Source: a virus
Virus record (IMG/VR): IMGVR_UViG_3300032516_000227
Span: 1-21,883 of that record
Strand: one strand, 5' to 3'
DNA length: 21,883 nucleotides
Under the pieces are notes generated by a model, which saw only the letters and a list, made by a program, of their open reading frames with translations, did not search any database and had not been told where the DNA came from. The stretch's first letter is position 1, and every line of letters starts with the position of its first letter. The position numbers and the translations under genes were made by a program. Below, piece by piece: positions 3,794 through 11,451 of the stretch.

Positions 3794-4058
3794 AGAGCAA
3801 GAGAGAAAGCTAGATGATATGACAGACATCATCTATCAGTGGCTGCTTGATAACCAGGATGATTTCACAGACGGGTACAACTGGTACCTTATGTGTGCTG
3901 AAGAGGATGTAGCAGAGCTTCTACAGCTTAGGTGTCGTAACCTAGCCAAGCGTATCTCCCACATGGAGGCAGTTGATGTCGATAATCAAAGACGAGCCCT
4001 GTCCCAGGTGCAGGGAGATGGGGCGGGACAAGACGGGCAACCACCTCATAGTATTTGA
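3783..4058 (+). CDS. hypothetical protein overlapping the primase start
   Basis: AAGGAG at 3771-3776 points to the ATG at 3783, giving 91 residues; an ATG at 3777 is too close to that site. The gene overlaps the end of the phosphoesterase and the first 83 bases of the primase-helicase in another frame. The first two thirds are acidic and helical, with WLLDNQDD and EEDVAELLQL stretches. The last 25 residues, encoded within the overlap, are Gln- and Gly-rich and probably carry no structure of their own. Unknown function; the unusually long overlap suggests translational coupling to the primase gene. Confidence 0.6.
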   Translation: MRTKEQERKLDDMTDIIYQWLLDNQDDFTDGYNWYLMCAEEDVAELLQLRCRNLAKRISHMEAVDVDNQRRALSQVQGDGAGQDGQPPHSI

Positions 4059-5640
4059 TGATGGTGGTAAGTACTGCAACAGGTGTAAGTATAGAGAGGA
4101 GAGGGGAGTGGTCGTAGATGGAAAAAATCCTGAGAAAATTTTCAGCACATACGATGAAGTCAACACCTTCCCCATCTTTAGCATCCCCCATAAAGGTATT
4201 GGACGTGAAGCCTGTGCTGCCTATGACGTACGCACCGAGTTCAATGGACAGGGAGAACCCATCCGAACCTGGTATCCTCACCATAATAGTGAAGGACTTA
4301 CCGGTTATAAGGGCAAGTCAAGAGAGAAGCAATGGGCAGTTGTGGGAAACACTCGTGAAGGGCTGCTCTTTGGACAGCACCACGTCAAGCCTGGAGGAAA
4401 TCTACTCATTCTTACAGAAGGAGAAGATGATGCTCTTGCTATATGGCAGCAGCTACGTGAAAGTAGTGGCCTTGAAGGATGGGTTCCTTCAGTTGTCTCT
4501 ATATCACACGGCGCAAGTGGTGCTGCCGGAGATGTCACAAGAAATCTAGAGTTCGTTGACTCCTTTAAGAAGGTAGTCATATGTTTTGATAACGATGAGG
4601 CAGGTAAAGATGCAACCAATGCTGTGGCTCAGCTTATCCCAGGCAAAGCGCATGTGGCTAAGCTCGCCCTCAAAGACGCGAATGACATGCTCCTGGCCGG
4701 GAGAGGAGAGGAGCTTAAGTGGGACATCCTCAAGCACGCCCGTAAGTACCAACCCGACGGCATCATCAATGGCGCTGACACATGGGAAAGATACAGCGCA
4801 GCCAGCACACAGCAATGCTACAGCTACCCGTCTACGTGGATCGAACTTAATAGGATGACATATGGATACAGGCTGGGCTCTCTTGTCACAATCACTTCAG
4901 GTACTGGAGTTGGGAAAACGCAGCTCATGCGAGAGCTTAAGTACCACGTCTGGGAATCTACCAACTTGGGAATCGCTGACATATCTCTTGAAGAAGATGT
5001 TGGAGATTCCGTCAGTGGTCTCATGTCGCTTAGAATGGGACAGCGACTACATCTACCTGATGTTGAGCGCGAGGGACACCTCGAACGCGCGGCGCACGAT
5101 GAACTCTTTGCCTCTGGTAGGTTCATGTTCTACGACCACTTCGGAGGGATGGATGACAACAACCTTCTCGGGAAGATTAGATACTTCGCCGCTTGTGGGT
5201 GCCAGACAATCTTCCTTGACCACCTCTCTATTGTCATATCTGAGTACGCTGCCGAAGGAAACGAACGAGAGCGAATAGATACTGTCATGACCAAGCTGGC
5301 TAAGATAGCCAAGGAGTTGAATGTTGTTATCTTCATTGTTGTCCATCTCAGAAAGGTTGGAGGCGGTGAATCGTTTGAGCAGGGAGCTATCCCTTCACTT
5401 GACGACCTACGCGGAAGCGGTACACTCAAGCAACTATCATGGGATGTCATCGCACTATCCCGAAATCAACAGCACCCTGACTACTATTGTAGAAACATTT
5501 CGCAACTTACAGTTCTTAAATGTAGGTTTAGTGGACGAACTGGACCAGCTGACTACCTCTCTTTCAACACAGATACGGGACGAATGGTAGGGGTGGCTAA
5601 GCCAGCTAACTACGATAAGGAAGTGAAGAGGAATTTCTGA
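3976..5640 (+). CDS. bifunctional DNA primase-helicase (T7 gp4-like)
   Basis: The 554-residue product matches T7 gp4 (566 residues) in layout. It has an N-terminal zinc ribbon with C9-x-x-C12 and C34-x-x-C37 and a TOPRIM primase domain with TEGEDD near residue 148 and the D-N-D motif at 205-207. A RecA-like DnaB-family helicase follows, with Walker A GTGVGKT at 309-315, Walker B IFLDH at about 412-416, and a VVHLRK motif. It would form a ring on the lagging strand, unwind DNA using dNTPs, and lay RNA primers at template sites read by the zinc domain. The start is ATG 3976 because GGAGG at 3965-3969 is six bases upstream; the TTG one codon earlier is unlikely. No obvious internal start for a helicase-only form was seen. 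The next gene overlaps the stop by one base. Confidence 0.97.
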   Translation: MSIIKDEPCPRCREMGRDKTGNHLIVFDDGGKYCNRCKYREERGVVVDGKNPEKIFSTYDEVNTFPIFSIPHKGIGREACAAYDVRTEFNGQGEPIRTWYPHHNSEGLTGYKGKSREKQWAVVGNTREGLLFGQHHVKPGGNLLILTEGEDDALAIWQQLRESSGLEGWVPSVVSISHGASGAAGDVTRNLEFVDSFKKVVICFDNDEAGKDATNAVAQLIPGKAHVAKLALKDANDMLLAGRGEELKWDILKHARKYQPDGIINGADTWERYSAASTQQCYSYPSTWIELNRMTYGYRLGSLVTITSGTGVGKTQLMRELKYHVWESTNLGIADISLEEDVGDSVSGLMSLRMGQRLHLPDVEREGHLERAAHDELFASGRFMFYDHFGGMDDNNLLGKIRYFAACGCQTIFLDHLSIVISEYAAEGNERERIDTVMTKLAKIAKELNVVIFIVVHLRKVGGGESFEQGAIPSLDDLRGSGTLKQLSWDVIALSRNQQHPDYYCRNISQLTVLKCRFSGRTGPADYLSFNTDTGRMVGVAKPANYDKEVKRNF

Positions 5641-5879
5641 TGAGAATTAGAGCACGACACATACACGCAGTGGAAGCACTAGCTGATAACATCATAGGCC
5701 TGGCCATTAACTTCTGGGTTAGTCAGCTGTTCCTTGTGCATGTACTGGGTATACCATTCACATACTCACAGAACGCAGCACTATCTGCTGTCATGTTTGT
5801 CATAGCGTACATACGCAAGTATACCATTAGACGGTACTCTAACAGAGTTATACAAAAGATCTATGAAGGAAGGGAGTAA
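5640..5879 (+). CDS. two-span membrane protein, DUF7220-like
   Basis: The 79-residue protein starts at an ATG overlapping the primase stop. It has a polar N-terminal helix (HIHAVEALADN), a hydrophobic span at about 17-37, a short PFTYSQN loop, a second span at about 45-60, and a basic tail (RKYTIRRYSNR). The loop and the spacing of the two spans resemble a family of small phage membrane proteins that I know as DUF7220. This assignment is from memory of the pattern, not a search. Such genes often lie among replication genes and have no established role. It should sit in the inner membrane with the basic tail in the cytoplasm. Confidence 0.75.
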   Translation: MRIRARHIHAVEALADNIIGLAINFWVSQLFLVHVLGIPFTYSQNAALSAVMFVIAYIRKYTIRRYSNRVIQKIYEGRE

Positions 5880-6088
5880 TGCCAACATATACATACAGGT
5901 GTGATAGCTGCGGGTATACCGCTGAGCTAGAGAGAACGATAGATAGGAGAGGGGACAAGGTGTTCGCACCTCACGCACCCAACAAGAAGGGTTGCAAGGG
6001 TGTATTCAAGCAGATCATAACCATAACCTCTACACCATTTGAAACACTCAGAGACAGTGGTGTATTTGAAAGACTGGAGAAGTATTAA
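5879..6088 (+). CDS. zinc-ribbon protein, FmdB-like N-terminus
   Basis: The 69-residue protein begins MPTYTYRCDSCGY, the pattern that opens FmdB-type putative regulators: a short strand, then C8-x-x-C11. The second metal half is atypical. The usual CPxCG is replaced by an HAPNKKGC segment, leaving H32 and C39 as candidate ligands, so zinc binding is likely but not standard. Start and stop overlap those of its neighbours. The C-terminal third is charged, without motifs. It sits between the small membrane protein and the endolysin. A DNA- or protein-binding role is possible; none is shown. Confidence 0.75.
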   Translation: MPTYTYRCDSCGYTAELERTIDRRGDKVFAPHAPNKKGCKGVFKQIITITSTPFETLRDSGVFERLEKY

Positions 6089-6595
6089 ATGAGTAGGTTC
6101 AACGAAGCTCTCCGACGTACCCTGTACTACGAGGGTGGGCTATCTGATGACCCTGCCGACAAGGGTGGTGCCACCTACAAGGGGATATCTCAAAGGTTTC
6201 TTGATAGCATAGGGGATACTCGTAACCCAGCTGAGCTGGATGATGAGGATATTGCTGACCTATACGAGGACCACTTCTGGCTAGCAAGCCAGGCTAACTA
6301 TATACAGAGCGACTTGATTGCATTCAAACTGTTCGACATGTCAGTGAACATGGGTGTATCGCGAGCCGCTAAGATCTTGCAGCAGGCAGTCAATGATGTA
6401 GTAGGTACTGCTGCCGTAGTAATGGATGGGAAGGTAGGGCCGCTGACTATTAGCTATATCAACCACGACATCCAAGATTACGTTCTGATTCATGAGGTAA
6501 GGATGGTGCAGGACGAGTTCTATAGTGAGCTGGTTGCGAATGACATGAGCCAAGCTAAGTTCACACTAGGCTGGGCACGACGGGCTGCATGGTGA
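6089..6595 (+). CDS. endolysin, GH108 family lysozyme
   Basis: This 168-residue protein has the hallmark of glycoside hydrolase family 108 (formerly DUF847): a catalytic Glu in YYEGG (E15), followed by DPADKGGATYKGI. Family members cleave the beta-1,4 bond between N-acetylmuramic acid and N-acetylglucosamine in peptidoglycan. The C-terminal half, containing DGKVGP, corresponds to the peptidoglycan-binding segment usual in these enzymes. There is no signal peptide or N-terminal membrane anchor, so export must rely on a holin. The candidate holin (15298-15723) is far away in the late block. T7 likewise places its lysozyme gene among replication genes (gene 3.5), but that enzyme is an amidase, so this is a functional replacement at an equivalent location. 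Confidence 0.92.
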   Translation: MSRFNEALRRTLYYEGGLSDDPADKGGATYKGISQRFLDSIGDTRNPAELDDEDIADLYEDHFWLASQANYIQSDLIAFKLFDMSVNMGVSRAAKILQQAVNDVVGTAAVVMDGKVGPLTISYINHDIQDYVLIHEVRMVQDEFYSELVANDMSQAKFTLGWARRAAW

Positions 6596-6870
6596 GTAGC
6601 TCCAGATCATGGTGCTCTATCTGTAAACAAGAGGGTGGTGCCCTGTGCACTGAACCCGTGTGTGAGTTCCGAGCCTATACATTACCGGAGAAGAGGGTGA
6701 TAACAGTTAAACGAAAGGTTAAAGAGTGGGCTGTTGAGATCCGCATGACCGTGCTTAAGTACGTGGATGCTAACACAGCAGAGGAAGCGTTCGATGCTGC
6801 ACTAGAAGATACGAACTTTGTTCGTGTACTAGAGCGAGAGATTCTTAACGTAGAGGATGTATCTAAATGA
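6589..6870 (+). CDS. hypothetical protein with N-terminal zinc-finger-like cysteines
   Basis: The 93-residue frame starts at ATG 6589 (or GTG 6592), overlapping the endolysin stop. Its first 25 residues hold four cysteines, C9-x-x-C12 and C20-x4-C25, suggesting a small zinc-binding knuckle. The rest begins with a basic stretch (KRKVKEWAVEIRMT), then a helix rich in Ala, Glu and Asp (ANTAEEAFDAALED) and a final helix. This second part resembles small phage domains in which a beta-hairpin precedes an EEAxxxAL helix. The next gene's ATG overlaps the stop (ATGA). Function unknown. Confidence 0.65.
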   Translation: MVSSSRSWCSICKQEGGALCTEPVCEFRAYTLPEKRVITVKRKVKEWAVEIRMTVLKYVDANTAEEAFDAALEDTNFVRVLEREILNVEDVSK

Positions 6871-7145
6871 ACAAGAACCATATCATTCGTGAGTTGAAAG
6901 ATTTTGTTAAAGCAATGGGTAAGGCACTGCCTCGCTTGGCTACCTGGAACCCGCTCAAGCTGGCACATGCTTGGGTTAACGTGCTTACTGAATCAGTACG
7001 CGCATTGCCGTATACCATAGTGCACGTAGGCTTGGTAGTAGCTGTAGTATGGGCAGGGTTTGAAGCATACGAACACTTCAGCGAACTGGCTTGGCACTTC
7101 AAACACCTCCAAGCGGGTGAAGCACACGTGTTTATCCTCCGATGA
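6867..7145 (+). CDS. small membrane protein, single TM
   Basis: The 92-residue protein has an amphipathic basic N-terminal half, one hydrophobic segment at about residues 50-66 (TIVHVGLVVAVVWAGF), then a His-rich polar C-terminal tail. The positive charges before the span predict an inner-membrane protein with the N-terminus in the cytoplasm. Start and stop overlap the neighbouring genes by four bases each, so it is translated as part of the same operon. It lies two genes downstream of the endolysin, so a role in lysis control is conceivable, but one span and no lipobox make neither holin nor spanin assignment secure. Confidence 0.65.
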   Translation: MNKNHIIRELKDFVKAMGKALPRLATWNPLKLAHAWVNVLTESVRALPYTIVHVGLVVAVVWAGFEAYEHFSELAWHFKHLQAGEAHVFILR

Positions 7146-7360
7146 TTAACACATACGATGCACAAGAAATAGCTACAGCTATCGCTGACATCTACCGGAC
7201 TAAGCTGGCTCAACGCAGGGTAGATGTTACCGGCGATGAGCTGGATGCAGTAAGGAACTTCGTCTATAGTCAGTTGTCTAATAAGGTAGACAACAGCATG
7301 ATACAATCAACGCAGTACGACCCTCGCCTTAATAAGGTAGTAGATCATGTCAAGAACTAA
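7142..7360 (+). CDS. hypothetical protein, 72 residues
   Basis: A small, largely helical acidic protein beginning with a helix rich in Ala, Ile and Glu/Asp (DAQEIATAIADIYRTKL). It has no cysteines, no hydrophobic span and no recognisable motif. The ATG overlaps the preceding stop by four bases, and its end overlaps the next start by 14 bases. The tight coupling on both sides and even codon use support coding. I do not recognise a family. Confidence 0.65.
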   Translation: MINTYDAQEIATAIADIYRTKLAQRRVDVTGDELDAVRNFVYSQLSNKVDNSMIQSTQYDPRLNKVVDHVKN

Positions 7361-7580
7361 AGAACTATTTAACTGGGTGTGGCGTGCAATGACCGAGTAT
7401 GGTATGCTTGACTCACCTCATGATGAGGTTATCGCTTTCGCTACTGGCCTTAGGGACGGTGAAGAAGAGGTAGCTGATTCAAGTAACAACCCATACTCTC
7501 GTTCTGATCTTAACGGCTTCTACAAACAGGGCTTTAAGCATGGCTCAGAAGGAGTAGATGGGCATGGCTATAAAATTTGA
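7347..7580 (+). CDS. hypothetical protein, 77 residues
   Basis: This 77-residue protein is acidic, with a Trp-rich N-terminal helix (LFNWVWRAMTEYGM). The C-terminal part has the sequence NPYSRSDLNGFYKQGFKHG. That last motif is related to FYRKWFIQGQADY in the next gene (S-x-F-Y-x-x-x-F/W-x-x-G). Both proteins may therefore carry a small repeat domain in which Tyr, Phe and Gly recur, and they could have arisen by duplication. The gene overlaps both neighbours. No enzymatic motif is visible. Confidence 0.65.
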   Translation: MSRTKELFNWVWRAMTEYGMLDSPHDEVIAFATGLRDGEEEVADSSNNPYSRSDLNGFYKQGFKHGSEGVDGHGYKI

Positions 7581-7881
7581 TGGATTCAACGATAGCCGAT
7601 TCGGTAGGGCAACCAGTTCTGGCGGGCAGTTCAGCGAGAGCCTGTCTTCCTTCTACCGTAAGTGGTTCATCCAAGGTCAAGCAGACTATCGGGCAGGCAA
7701 TGCCATGCCGGGTGAATGCGAGTTTGACGAGGCCTCTATTGAGGCATGGAACATGGGCTGGCAATGTGACGCCGCAGTAGAGGAGAGGGGTCTTAAGTTA
7801 TCTGATCTTGGGGTTATCACACCTCCACCGTCTGCCTTAGAGATGGCAGTAGGACAGGTATCATATGATACTGATATTTGA
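7564..7881 (+). CDS. hypothetical protein, 105 residues
   Basis: AAGGAG at 7549-7554 is nine bases from the ATG at 7564; an in-frame ATG at 7558 is too close. The N-terminal part is Gly/Ser/Arg-rich. It is followed by FYRKWFIQGQADYRAG and a second helix with AWNMGWQCD, so there are two G-x-x-x-Y/W-x-x-G-like turns typical of small helical repeats. The C-terminus is Pro-rich and overlaps the first 17 bases of the DNA polymerase gene, suggesting coupled translation of this protein and the polymerase. Function unknown. Confidence 0.65.
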   Translation: MAIKFDGFNDSRFGRATSSGGQFSESLSSFYRKWFIQGQADYRAGNAMPGECEFDEASIEAWNMGWQCDAAVEERGLKLSDLGVITPPPSALEMAVGQVSYDTDI

Positions 7882-9673
7882 TATCGAAGCTAACGGGCTA
7901 AGGGATGACGCCACTCAAGTGTGGTGCATAGCAGCGCGTGACGTTCAGACCTACCAGTCTTATACGTTCGACCCTACTTGCATCGCACAAGGCGTAGACT
8001 TCCTTGGTACAGCAGCTGCACTGGTAGGTCATAACATAATCAACTATGACCTACCTCTACTGGAGAGATTGTATGGCTTCAAATTCAAAGGGAAAGTATT
8101 CGATACTCTTATCCGATCTAGGCTACTTCAGTCTGATCGCCCTCGCCCTGCTGGTACCAATGCTGGTACTCACAGCCTAGAGGCGTGGGGCTACCGAGTA
8201 GGTAGAGGTAAGCCTGAGCACACTGACTGGACACAGTACTCACCAGAGATGCTACACCGCTGTGTAGAAGACGTGATGATTACTGAGCTGGTCATGCAAG
8301 CCCTTGATCGAGAGGATCTTGGTAACAAGATTAACTGGACAGAATCATTTGAACTTGAGCAAGACATTGCTCGTATCATGACTGAGCAAGAGATACTAGG
8401 AGTACCGTTCGATGTCGCTAAGGCTAAAGATCTACTGGACCTCATTTCAATTGAGGTTGATTCTATTGATTCTACCATTGTTCCGTTACTCCCAGCTGTA
8501 CCTCTCCCAGCGAGCAAGCAAGCTACGTGGCCGAAGTCTCAGTTTAAGAAAGATGGAACACCTAGCGCAGCGGCGCTGCGTTATTACGGACCTGGATTTG
8601 TCACGTACCGTACTGACTTAATAGTCAAGACCGAGCCGATCAACCTTGGATCGGAGAAGCAGGTCAAAGAATATCTAATGTCCATAGGATGGGTTCCTAC
8701 TGAATGGAACTATAAGAAGGGTAGTAATGGAAAGCCCATACGAGATGAGTATGGCAACAAGGTAAAGACATCACCTAAGCTCACCTTAGAATCTCTTGAG
8801 TCATGCCGCTGGCCGGAAGGACAAGAGGAGTTCGGGGATAAGGTAGTGCGTAGGTTGATGCTTGCACACCGGCGTGGTATGCTTGAGGGGTTTCTTAGGG
8901 ACGTGCGTCCTGATGGAAGGATCTCAGCTGAGACCGTGCCGATGGGTACACCAACGGGTAGAATGACTCACCGAAAAGTAGTCAATGTCCCAGGTGTACA
9001 CTCCCCATTCGGTACTGAACTTAGGGGTTTGTTCGGTCACGACCAGGGAACTATAAGAGCCGGAGTAGATCTGATATCATGTCAGCTACGAGGCCTGTGC
9101 AATGAGATGGGGGATGAGGAATTCCAACGGCAGGTAGTAGAGGGCGATGTCCACTCCTACGTTGCTGAGTTGGCTAACCTTGAGACCAGGCAACAAGGTA
9201 AGAAGCTAGTGTATACCACGCTGTTCGGCGCGGGTATAAACAAAATAGCTGCGGACCTAGGTGTCACGTTGGATGAAGCCAAGCGTATACAAGAAGCTTT
9301 CTTCAAGAACCTTCCTAAACTAAAACTATTACTAGATAGGTTGAAGGGGGAGTGGAAGAATAGTGGTTACCTTAAAGGCTATGATGGACGTGCTATCTGG
9401 GTTCGCGCCGAACACATGCTACTTGTGTACAAGATGCAGAACCTTGAATCAACAGTAATGAAATACTTCCTTAGAGAAGTTCATAAGTCAGGCATCTCAC
9501 AACAAGTAACTGTTAACCATGACGAAGGTCAGTTCCTGATAAAGGAAGGAAGGGAAGATGAGTTCACAAGTGTGGCAAAGGAAGCGATTGCTAATACCAA
9601 CAGCCACTTCAAGCTTATATGCCCGCAAGATATCGACATCAAGTTCGGATACAACTGGGCGGAGTGCCATTGA
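7865..9673 (+). CDS. family A DNA polymerase (T7 gp5-like)
   Basis: The 602-residue protein has an N-terminal 3'-5' proofreading domain with D6-x-E8 (FDIEANG), D62 (HNIINYD) and D136 (CVEDV), and a C-terminal polymerase domain. Motif A is VDLISCQLR (D402), motif B R442, K446, Y450 and F454, and motif C HDE at 552-554. The protein ends FGYNWAECH, close to the T7 terminus. It is about 100 residues shorter than T7 gp5 (704), and the shortening falls partly where the T7 thioredoxin-binding loop lies, so it may use a different processivity factor. Two key positions differ from T7: the steric-gate Glu (T7 E480) is Gln (Q407), and T7 Y530 is Phe. Y450 corresponds to T7 Y526, which permits dideoxynucleotide use. 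Confidence 0.97.
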   Translation: MILIFDIEANGLRDDATQVWCIAARDVQTYQSYTFDPTCIAQGVDFLGTAAALVGHNIINYDLPLLERLYGFKFKGKVFDTLIRSRLLQSDRPRPAGTNAGTHSLEAWGYRVGRGKPEHTDWTQYSPEMLHRCVEDVMITELVMQALDREDLGNKINWTESFELEQDIARIMTEQEILGVPFDVAKAKDLLDLISIEVDSIDSTIVPLLPAVPLPASKQATWPKSQFKKDGTPSAAALRYYGPGFVTYRTDLIVKTEPINLGSEKQVKEYLMSIGWVPTEWNYKKGSNGKPIRDEYGNKVKTSPKLTLESLESCRWPEGQEEFGDKVVRRLMLAHRRGMLEGFLRDVRPDGRISAETVPMGTPTGRMTHRKVVNVPGVHSPFGTELRGLFGHDQGTIRAGVDLISCQLRGLCNEMGDEEFQRQVVEGDVHSYVAELANLETRQQGKKLVYTTLFGAGINKIAADLGVTLDEAKRIQEAFFKNLPKLKLLLDRLKGEWKNSGYLKGYDGRAIWVRAEHMLLVYKMQNLESTVMKYFLREVHKSGISQQVTVNHDEGQFLIKEGREDEFTSVAKEAIANTNSHFKLICPQDIDIKFGYNWAECH

Positions 9674-9674
9674 T

Positions 9675-10268
9675 ATGAAGAATGAACTATACCCTGACGT
9701 GATGCTAGACATCGAATCGTTTGGCACAGGCAGTGATGCTATCGTCGTCAGTATAGGGGCAGTACGATTTCGCCTTGACACAGAGGATGACTTCGATACT
9801 ATCAAAGAGGAAGAGCGTAGCTTCTACGCTGTACTAGACACAGAGGAGCAGGAAGCAGATGGGCGCAAGTCGGACCCTGCAACGATGGATTGGTGGAATG
9901 AACAGAGCGCTGAAGCGCGCGACGTACTCAGACAGCCCGTTGAGGACACTACTGACGCACTTAACAGATTTGTTAGGTTCTGCCGTGGTTGTACTCGTAT
10001 ATGGGGTAACGGTAACATGTTTGACAATGCTATTGTTAGAGATATTTGCACCGATTACGGAGTAGAATACCCAGTCAAGTACTGGTCGGACCTAGATGTA
10101 CGGACACTAACGTACCTATGGAACAAACTGACAGGTTGGACACTCAAAGGTAAGAGGCCCGACTTGAAGGTGGGTGATGCACACAACGCATTAGATGACG
10201 CAAGATCACAAGTACTACAAGTACAACGAATGTTCAAAGAATTAAGAGGAACTAAATATGGCGCTTAA
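9675..10268 (+). CDS. 3'-5' exonuclease, Rv2179c/DUF5051-like
   Basis: The start is ATG 9675, two bases after the polymerase stop with GGAG about ten bases upstream; the longer open frame that reaches back into the polymerase is overlap only. The 197-residue protein has the DEDD-type exonuclease motifs: D12-x-E14 (MLDIES), D117 (GNMFD), D141 (DLDVRT) and H170-x4-D175 (HNALDD). The order and spacing match the Rv2179c-like (DUF5051) phage 3'-5' exonucleases. Two divalent metals would be bound for removal of 3' nucleotides from DNA or RNA. The polymerase already has its own proofreading domain, so this enzyme more likely trims ends or degrades RNA or ssDNA. Confidence 0.9.
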   Translation: MKNELYPDVMLDIESFGTGSDAIVVSIGAVRFRLDTEDDFDTIKEEERSFYAVLDTEEQEADGRKSDPATMDWWNEQSAEARDVLRQPVEDTTDALNRFVRFCRGCTRIWGNGNMFDNAIVRDICTDYGVEYPVKYWSDLDVRTLTYLWNKLTGWTLKGKRPDLKVGDAHNALDDARSQVLQVQRMFKELRGTKYGA

Positions 10269-10845
10269 TCCGCAAGATAAAAGTGGTGGCTCGAAGATCG
10301 GCATACCGGCTGAGGGTACTATCCCCGCACGCCTTGCACGTATCGTAGAGCTGGGTGAGCATGATGGTAAGTTCGGTGTGAAGGACCAGGTACAACTGTG
10401 GTTCTCCCTCCCTACTCGCTTGATAGCTGATGAGGGTGATTACCAGGGCAAGCAGCACATGGTACGCACGCAACGTCTTAGTAAGTCTAGCAATGAAAAA
10501 GCTAGCCTGATGAAGTATGTTAACGTGCTGAACCAGCAAGCTACCGGCTTGGGTGAACTGCTCGGCAAGCCGTGCTACCTCACTATCGTGCACAACGAAG
10601 TGATGAAGGCAGGTACTAAAGATGTCAGCAAATACGCTAACATCATGGGTGTGATGAGTGTGCCGGAAGGTATGACAGTAGGAGAGCTGGACACTGAAGC
10701 ATTCTACTTCGACTTCGATGCACCGGATGCAGATGTCTGGACTAAGCATCTGTGGGATGGGATTCGTGAAGTAATTAAATCAGCAGCTAACTATAAAGGC
10801 TCCAAGGTAGAGCGTATGGTACTGCAACTGGAGGCAACGAAATGA
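10258..10845 (+). CDS. putative single-stranded DNA-binding protein
   Basis: The 195-residue protein starts within the end of the exonuclease gene. The region around residues 21-55 (TIPARLARIVELG, then KDQVQLWFSLPTR) reads as the strands of an OB-fold, and the position next to polymerase and exonucleases fits a T7 gp2.5-like helper. There is an acidic patch, FYFDFDAPDADVW, near residue 150, but the extreme C-terminus is not the acidic tail that gp2.5 and SSB use to contact partners. The call rests on fold pattern and gene context, not on a signature motif, so another replication accessory role is possible. Confidence 0.5.
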   Translation: MALNPQDKSGGSKIGIPAEGTIPARLARIVELGEHDGKFGVKDQVQLWFSLPTRLIADEGDYQGKQHMVRTQRLSKSSNEKASLMKYVNVLNQQATGLGELLGKPCYLTIVHNEVMKAGTKDVSKYANIMGVMSVPEGMTVGELDTEAFYFDFDAPDADVWTKHLWDGIREVIKSAANYKGSKVERMVLQLEATK

Positions 10846-11159
10846 CAACGTATATTCTTACTCGTGAGTATGGTCCTGATCTGAAAGTAACAGTTGATGA
10901 CGACTGTGAGGTATCATTCTACGCTAGCGGTGATCGCTCGGATGGTGTCGCCTCCTTTGAGAAGGCAACACGCAATGTGCATGTTGATGGACTTGGTGAA
11001 TACACCACCCGTACACAGGTAGCAGCGTTCGCGCAGGTAACTTCTGTATTCCCGGAAGGCATGACTGTCTTGAAGAAAGAATACAACTTCGAGAAAGAAC
11101 TTGCTGTATCAGTAGATCGTTCAGCAGAGCGAGAAACAGTCTGGACTCCTTTGGAATAA
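10842..11159 (+). CDS. hypothetical protein, 105 residues
   Basis: This protein starts at an ATG overlapping the preceding stop (ATGA). It is acidic and dominated by short beta-like stretches (TYILTREYG, LKVTVDDD, VSFYAS), with a mixed C-terminal half and no cysteine, membrane or catalytic motif. It lies between the putative ssDNA-binding protein and the HExxH protein, and one base separates it from the latter. I cannot assign a family. Its regular coupling to both neighbours makes coding likely. Confidence 0.7.
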   Translation: MTTYILTREYGPDLKVTVDDDCEVSFYASGDRSDGVASFEKATRNVHVDGLGEYTTRTQVAAFAQVTSVFPEGMTVLKKEYNFEKELAVSVDRSAERETVWTPLE

Positions 11160-11160
11160 C

Positions 11161-11451
11161 ATGAAGATCCCTGCGACATTCAAGGCAGTCAATAGACTGT
11201 GGATTGTTAAACGCATGGGTGCTAAGCGAGCAGCTAAACTAAATGCTCTGTGCTCATATACTAAGCACACCATTTATCTAGCAGACCAGGAAGATCGAGC
11301 AGACATGGAGCACTCGTTTATACACGAGTGTCTCCACGTCCTTGAGCACACCCTTGGTGTGAAGCTAGATCATGACCAGCTAGATGCTGCTGCTGGTATA
11401 GTACACCAGATGATTGAGTCAGCAGAAGGAGAGTACAATGGCAAGGTGTGA
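11161..11451 (+). CDS. small zinc metalloprotease-like protein (HExxH)
   Basis: The 96-residue protein contains F-I-H55-E56-C-L-H59, the zincin HExxH motif, in a helix, followed by H63 and an acidic residue-rich helix (HDQLDAAAGI) that could supply the third ligand. Before it are strands and a loop (HTIYLADQEDRADMEHSF) arranged as in minimal ImmA/IrrE- or SprT-like domains, where a strand of bound substrate lies beside the motif. The small size suggests a bare catalytic core. Peptidase activity, for example against a host regulator, is plausible but unproven; such phage proteins are usually annotated only by motif. Its end overlaps the next gene. Confidence 0.7.
   Translation: MKIPATFKAVNRLWIVKRMGAKRAAKLNALCSYTKHTIYLADQEDRADMEHSFIHECLHVLEHTLGVKLDHDQLDAAAGIVHQMIESAEGEYNGKV

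Noticed and set aside
4118-4549. 143-residue + strand frame within the primase gene
   Set aside because: Overlaps the well-supported primase-helicase in another frame and has low-complexity Ser/Leu-rich content of a shadow frame.
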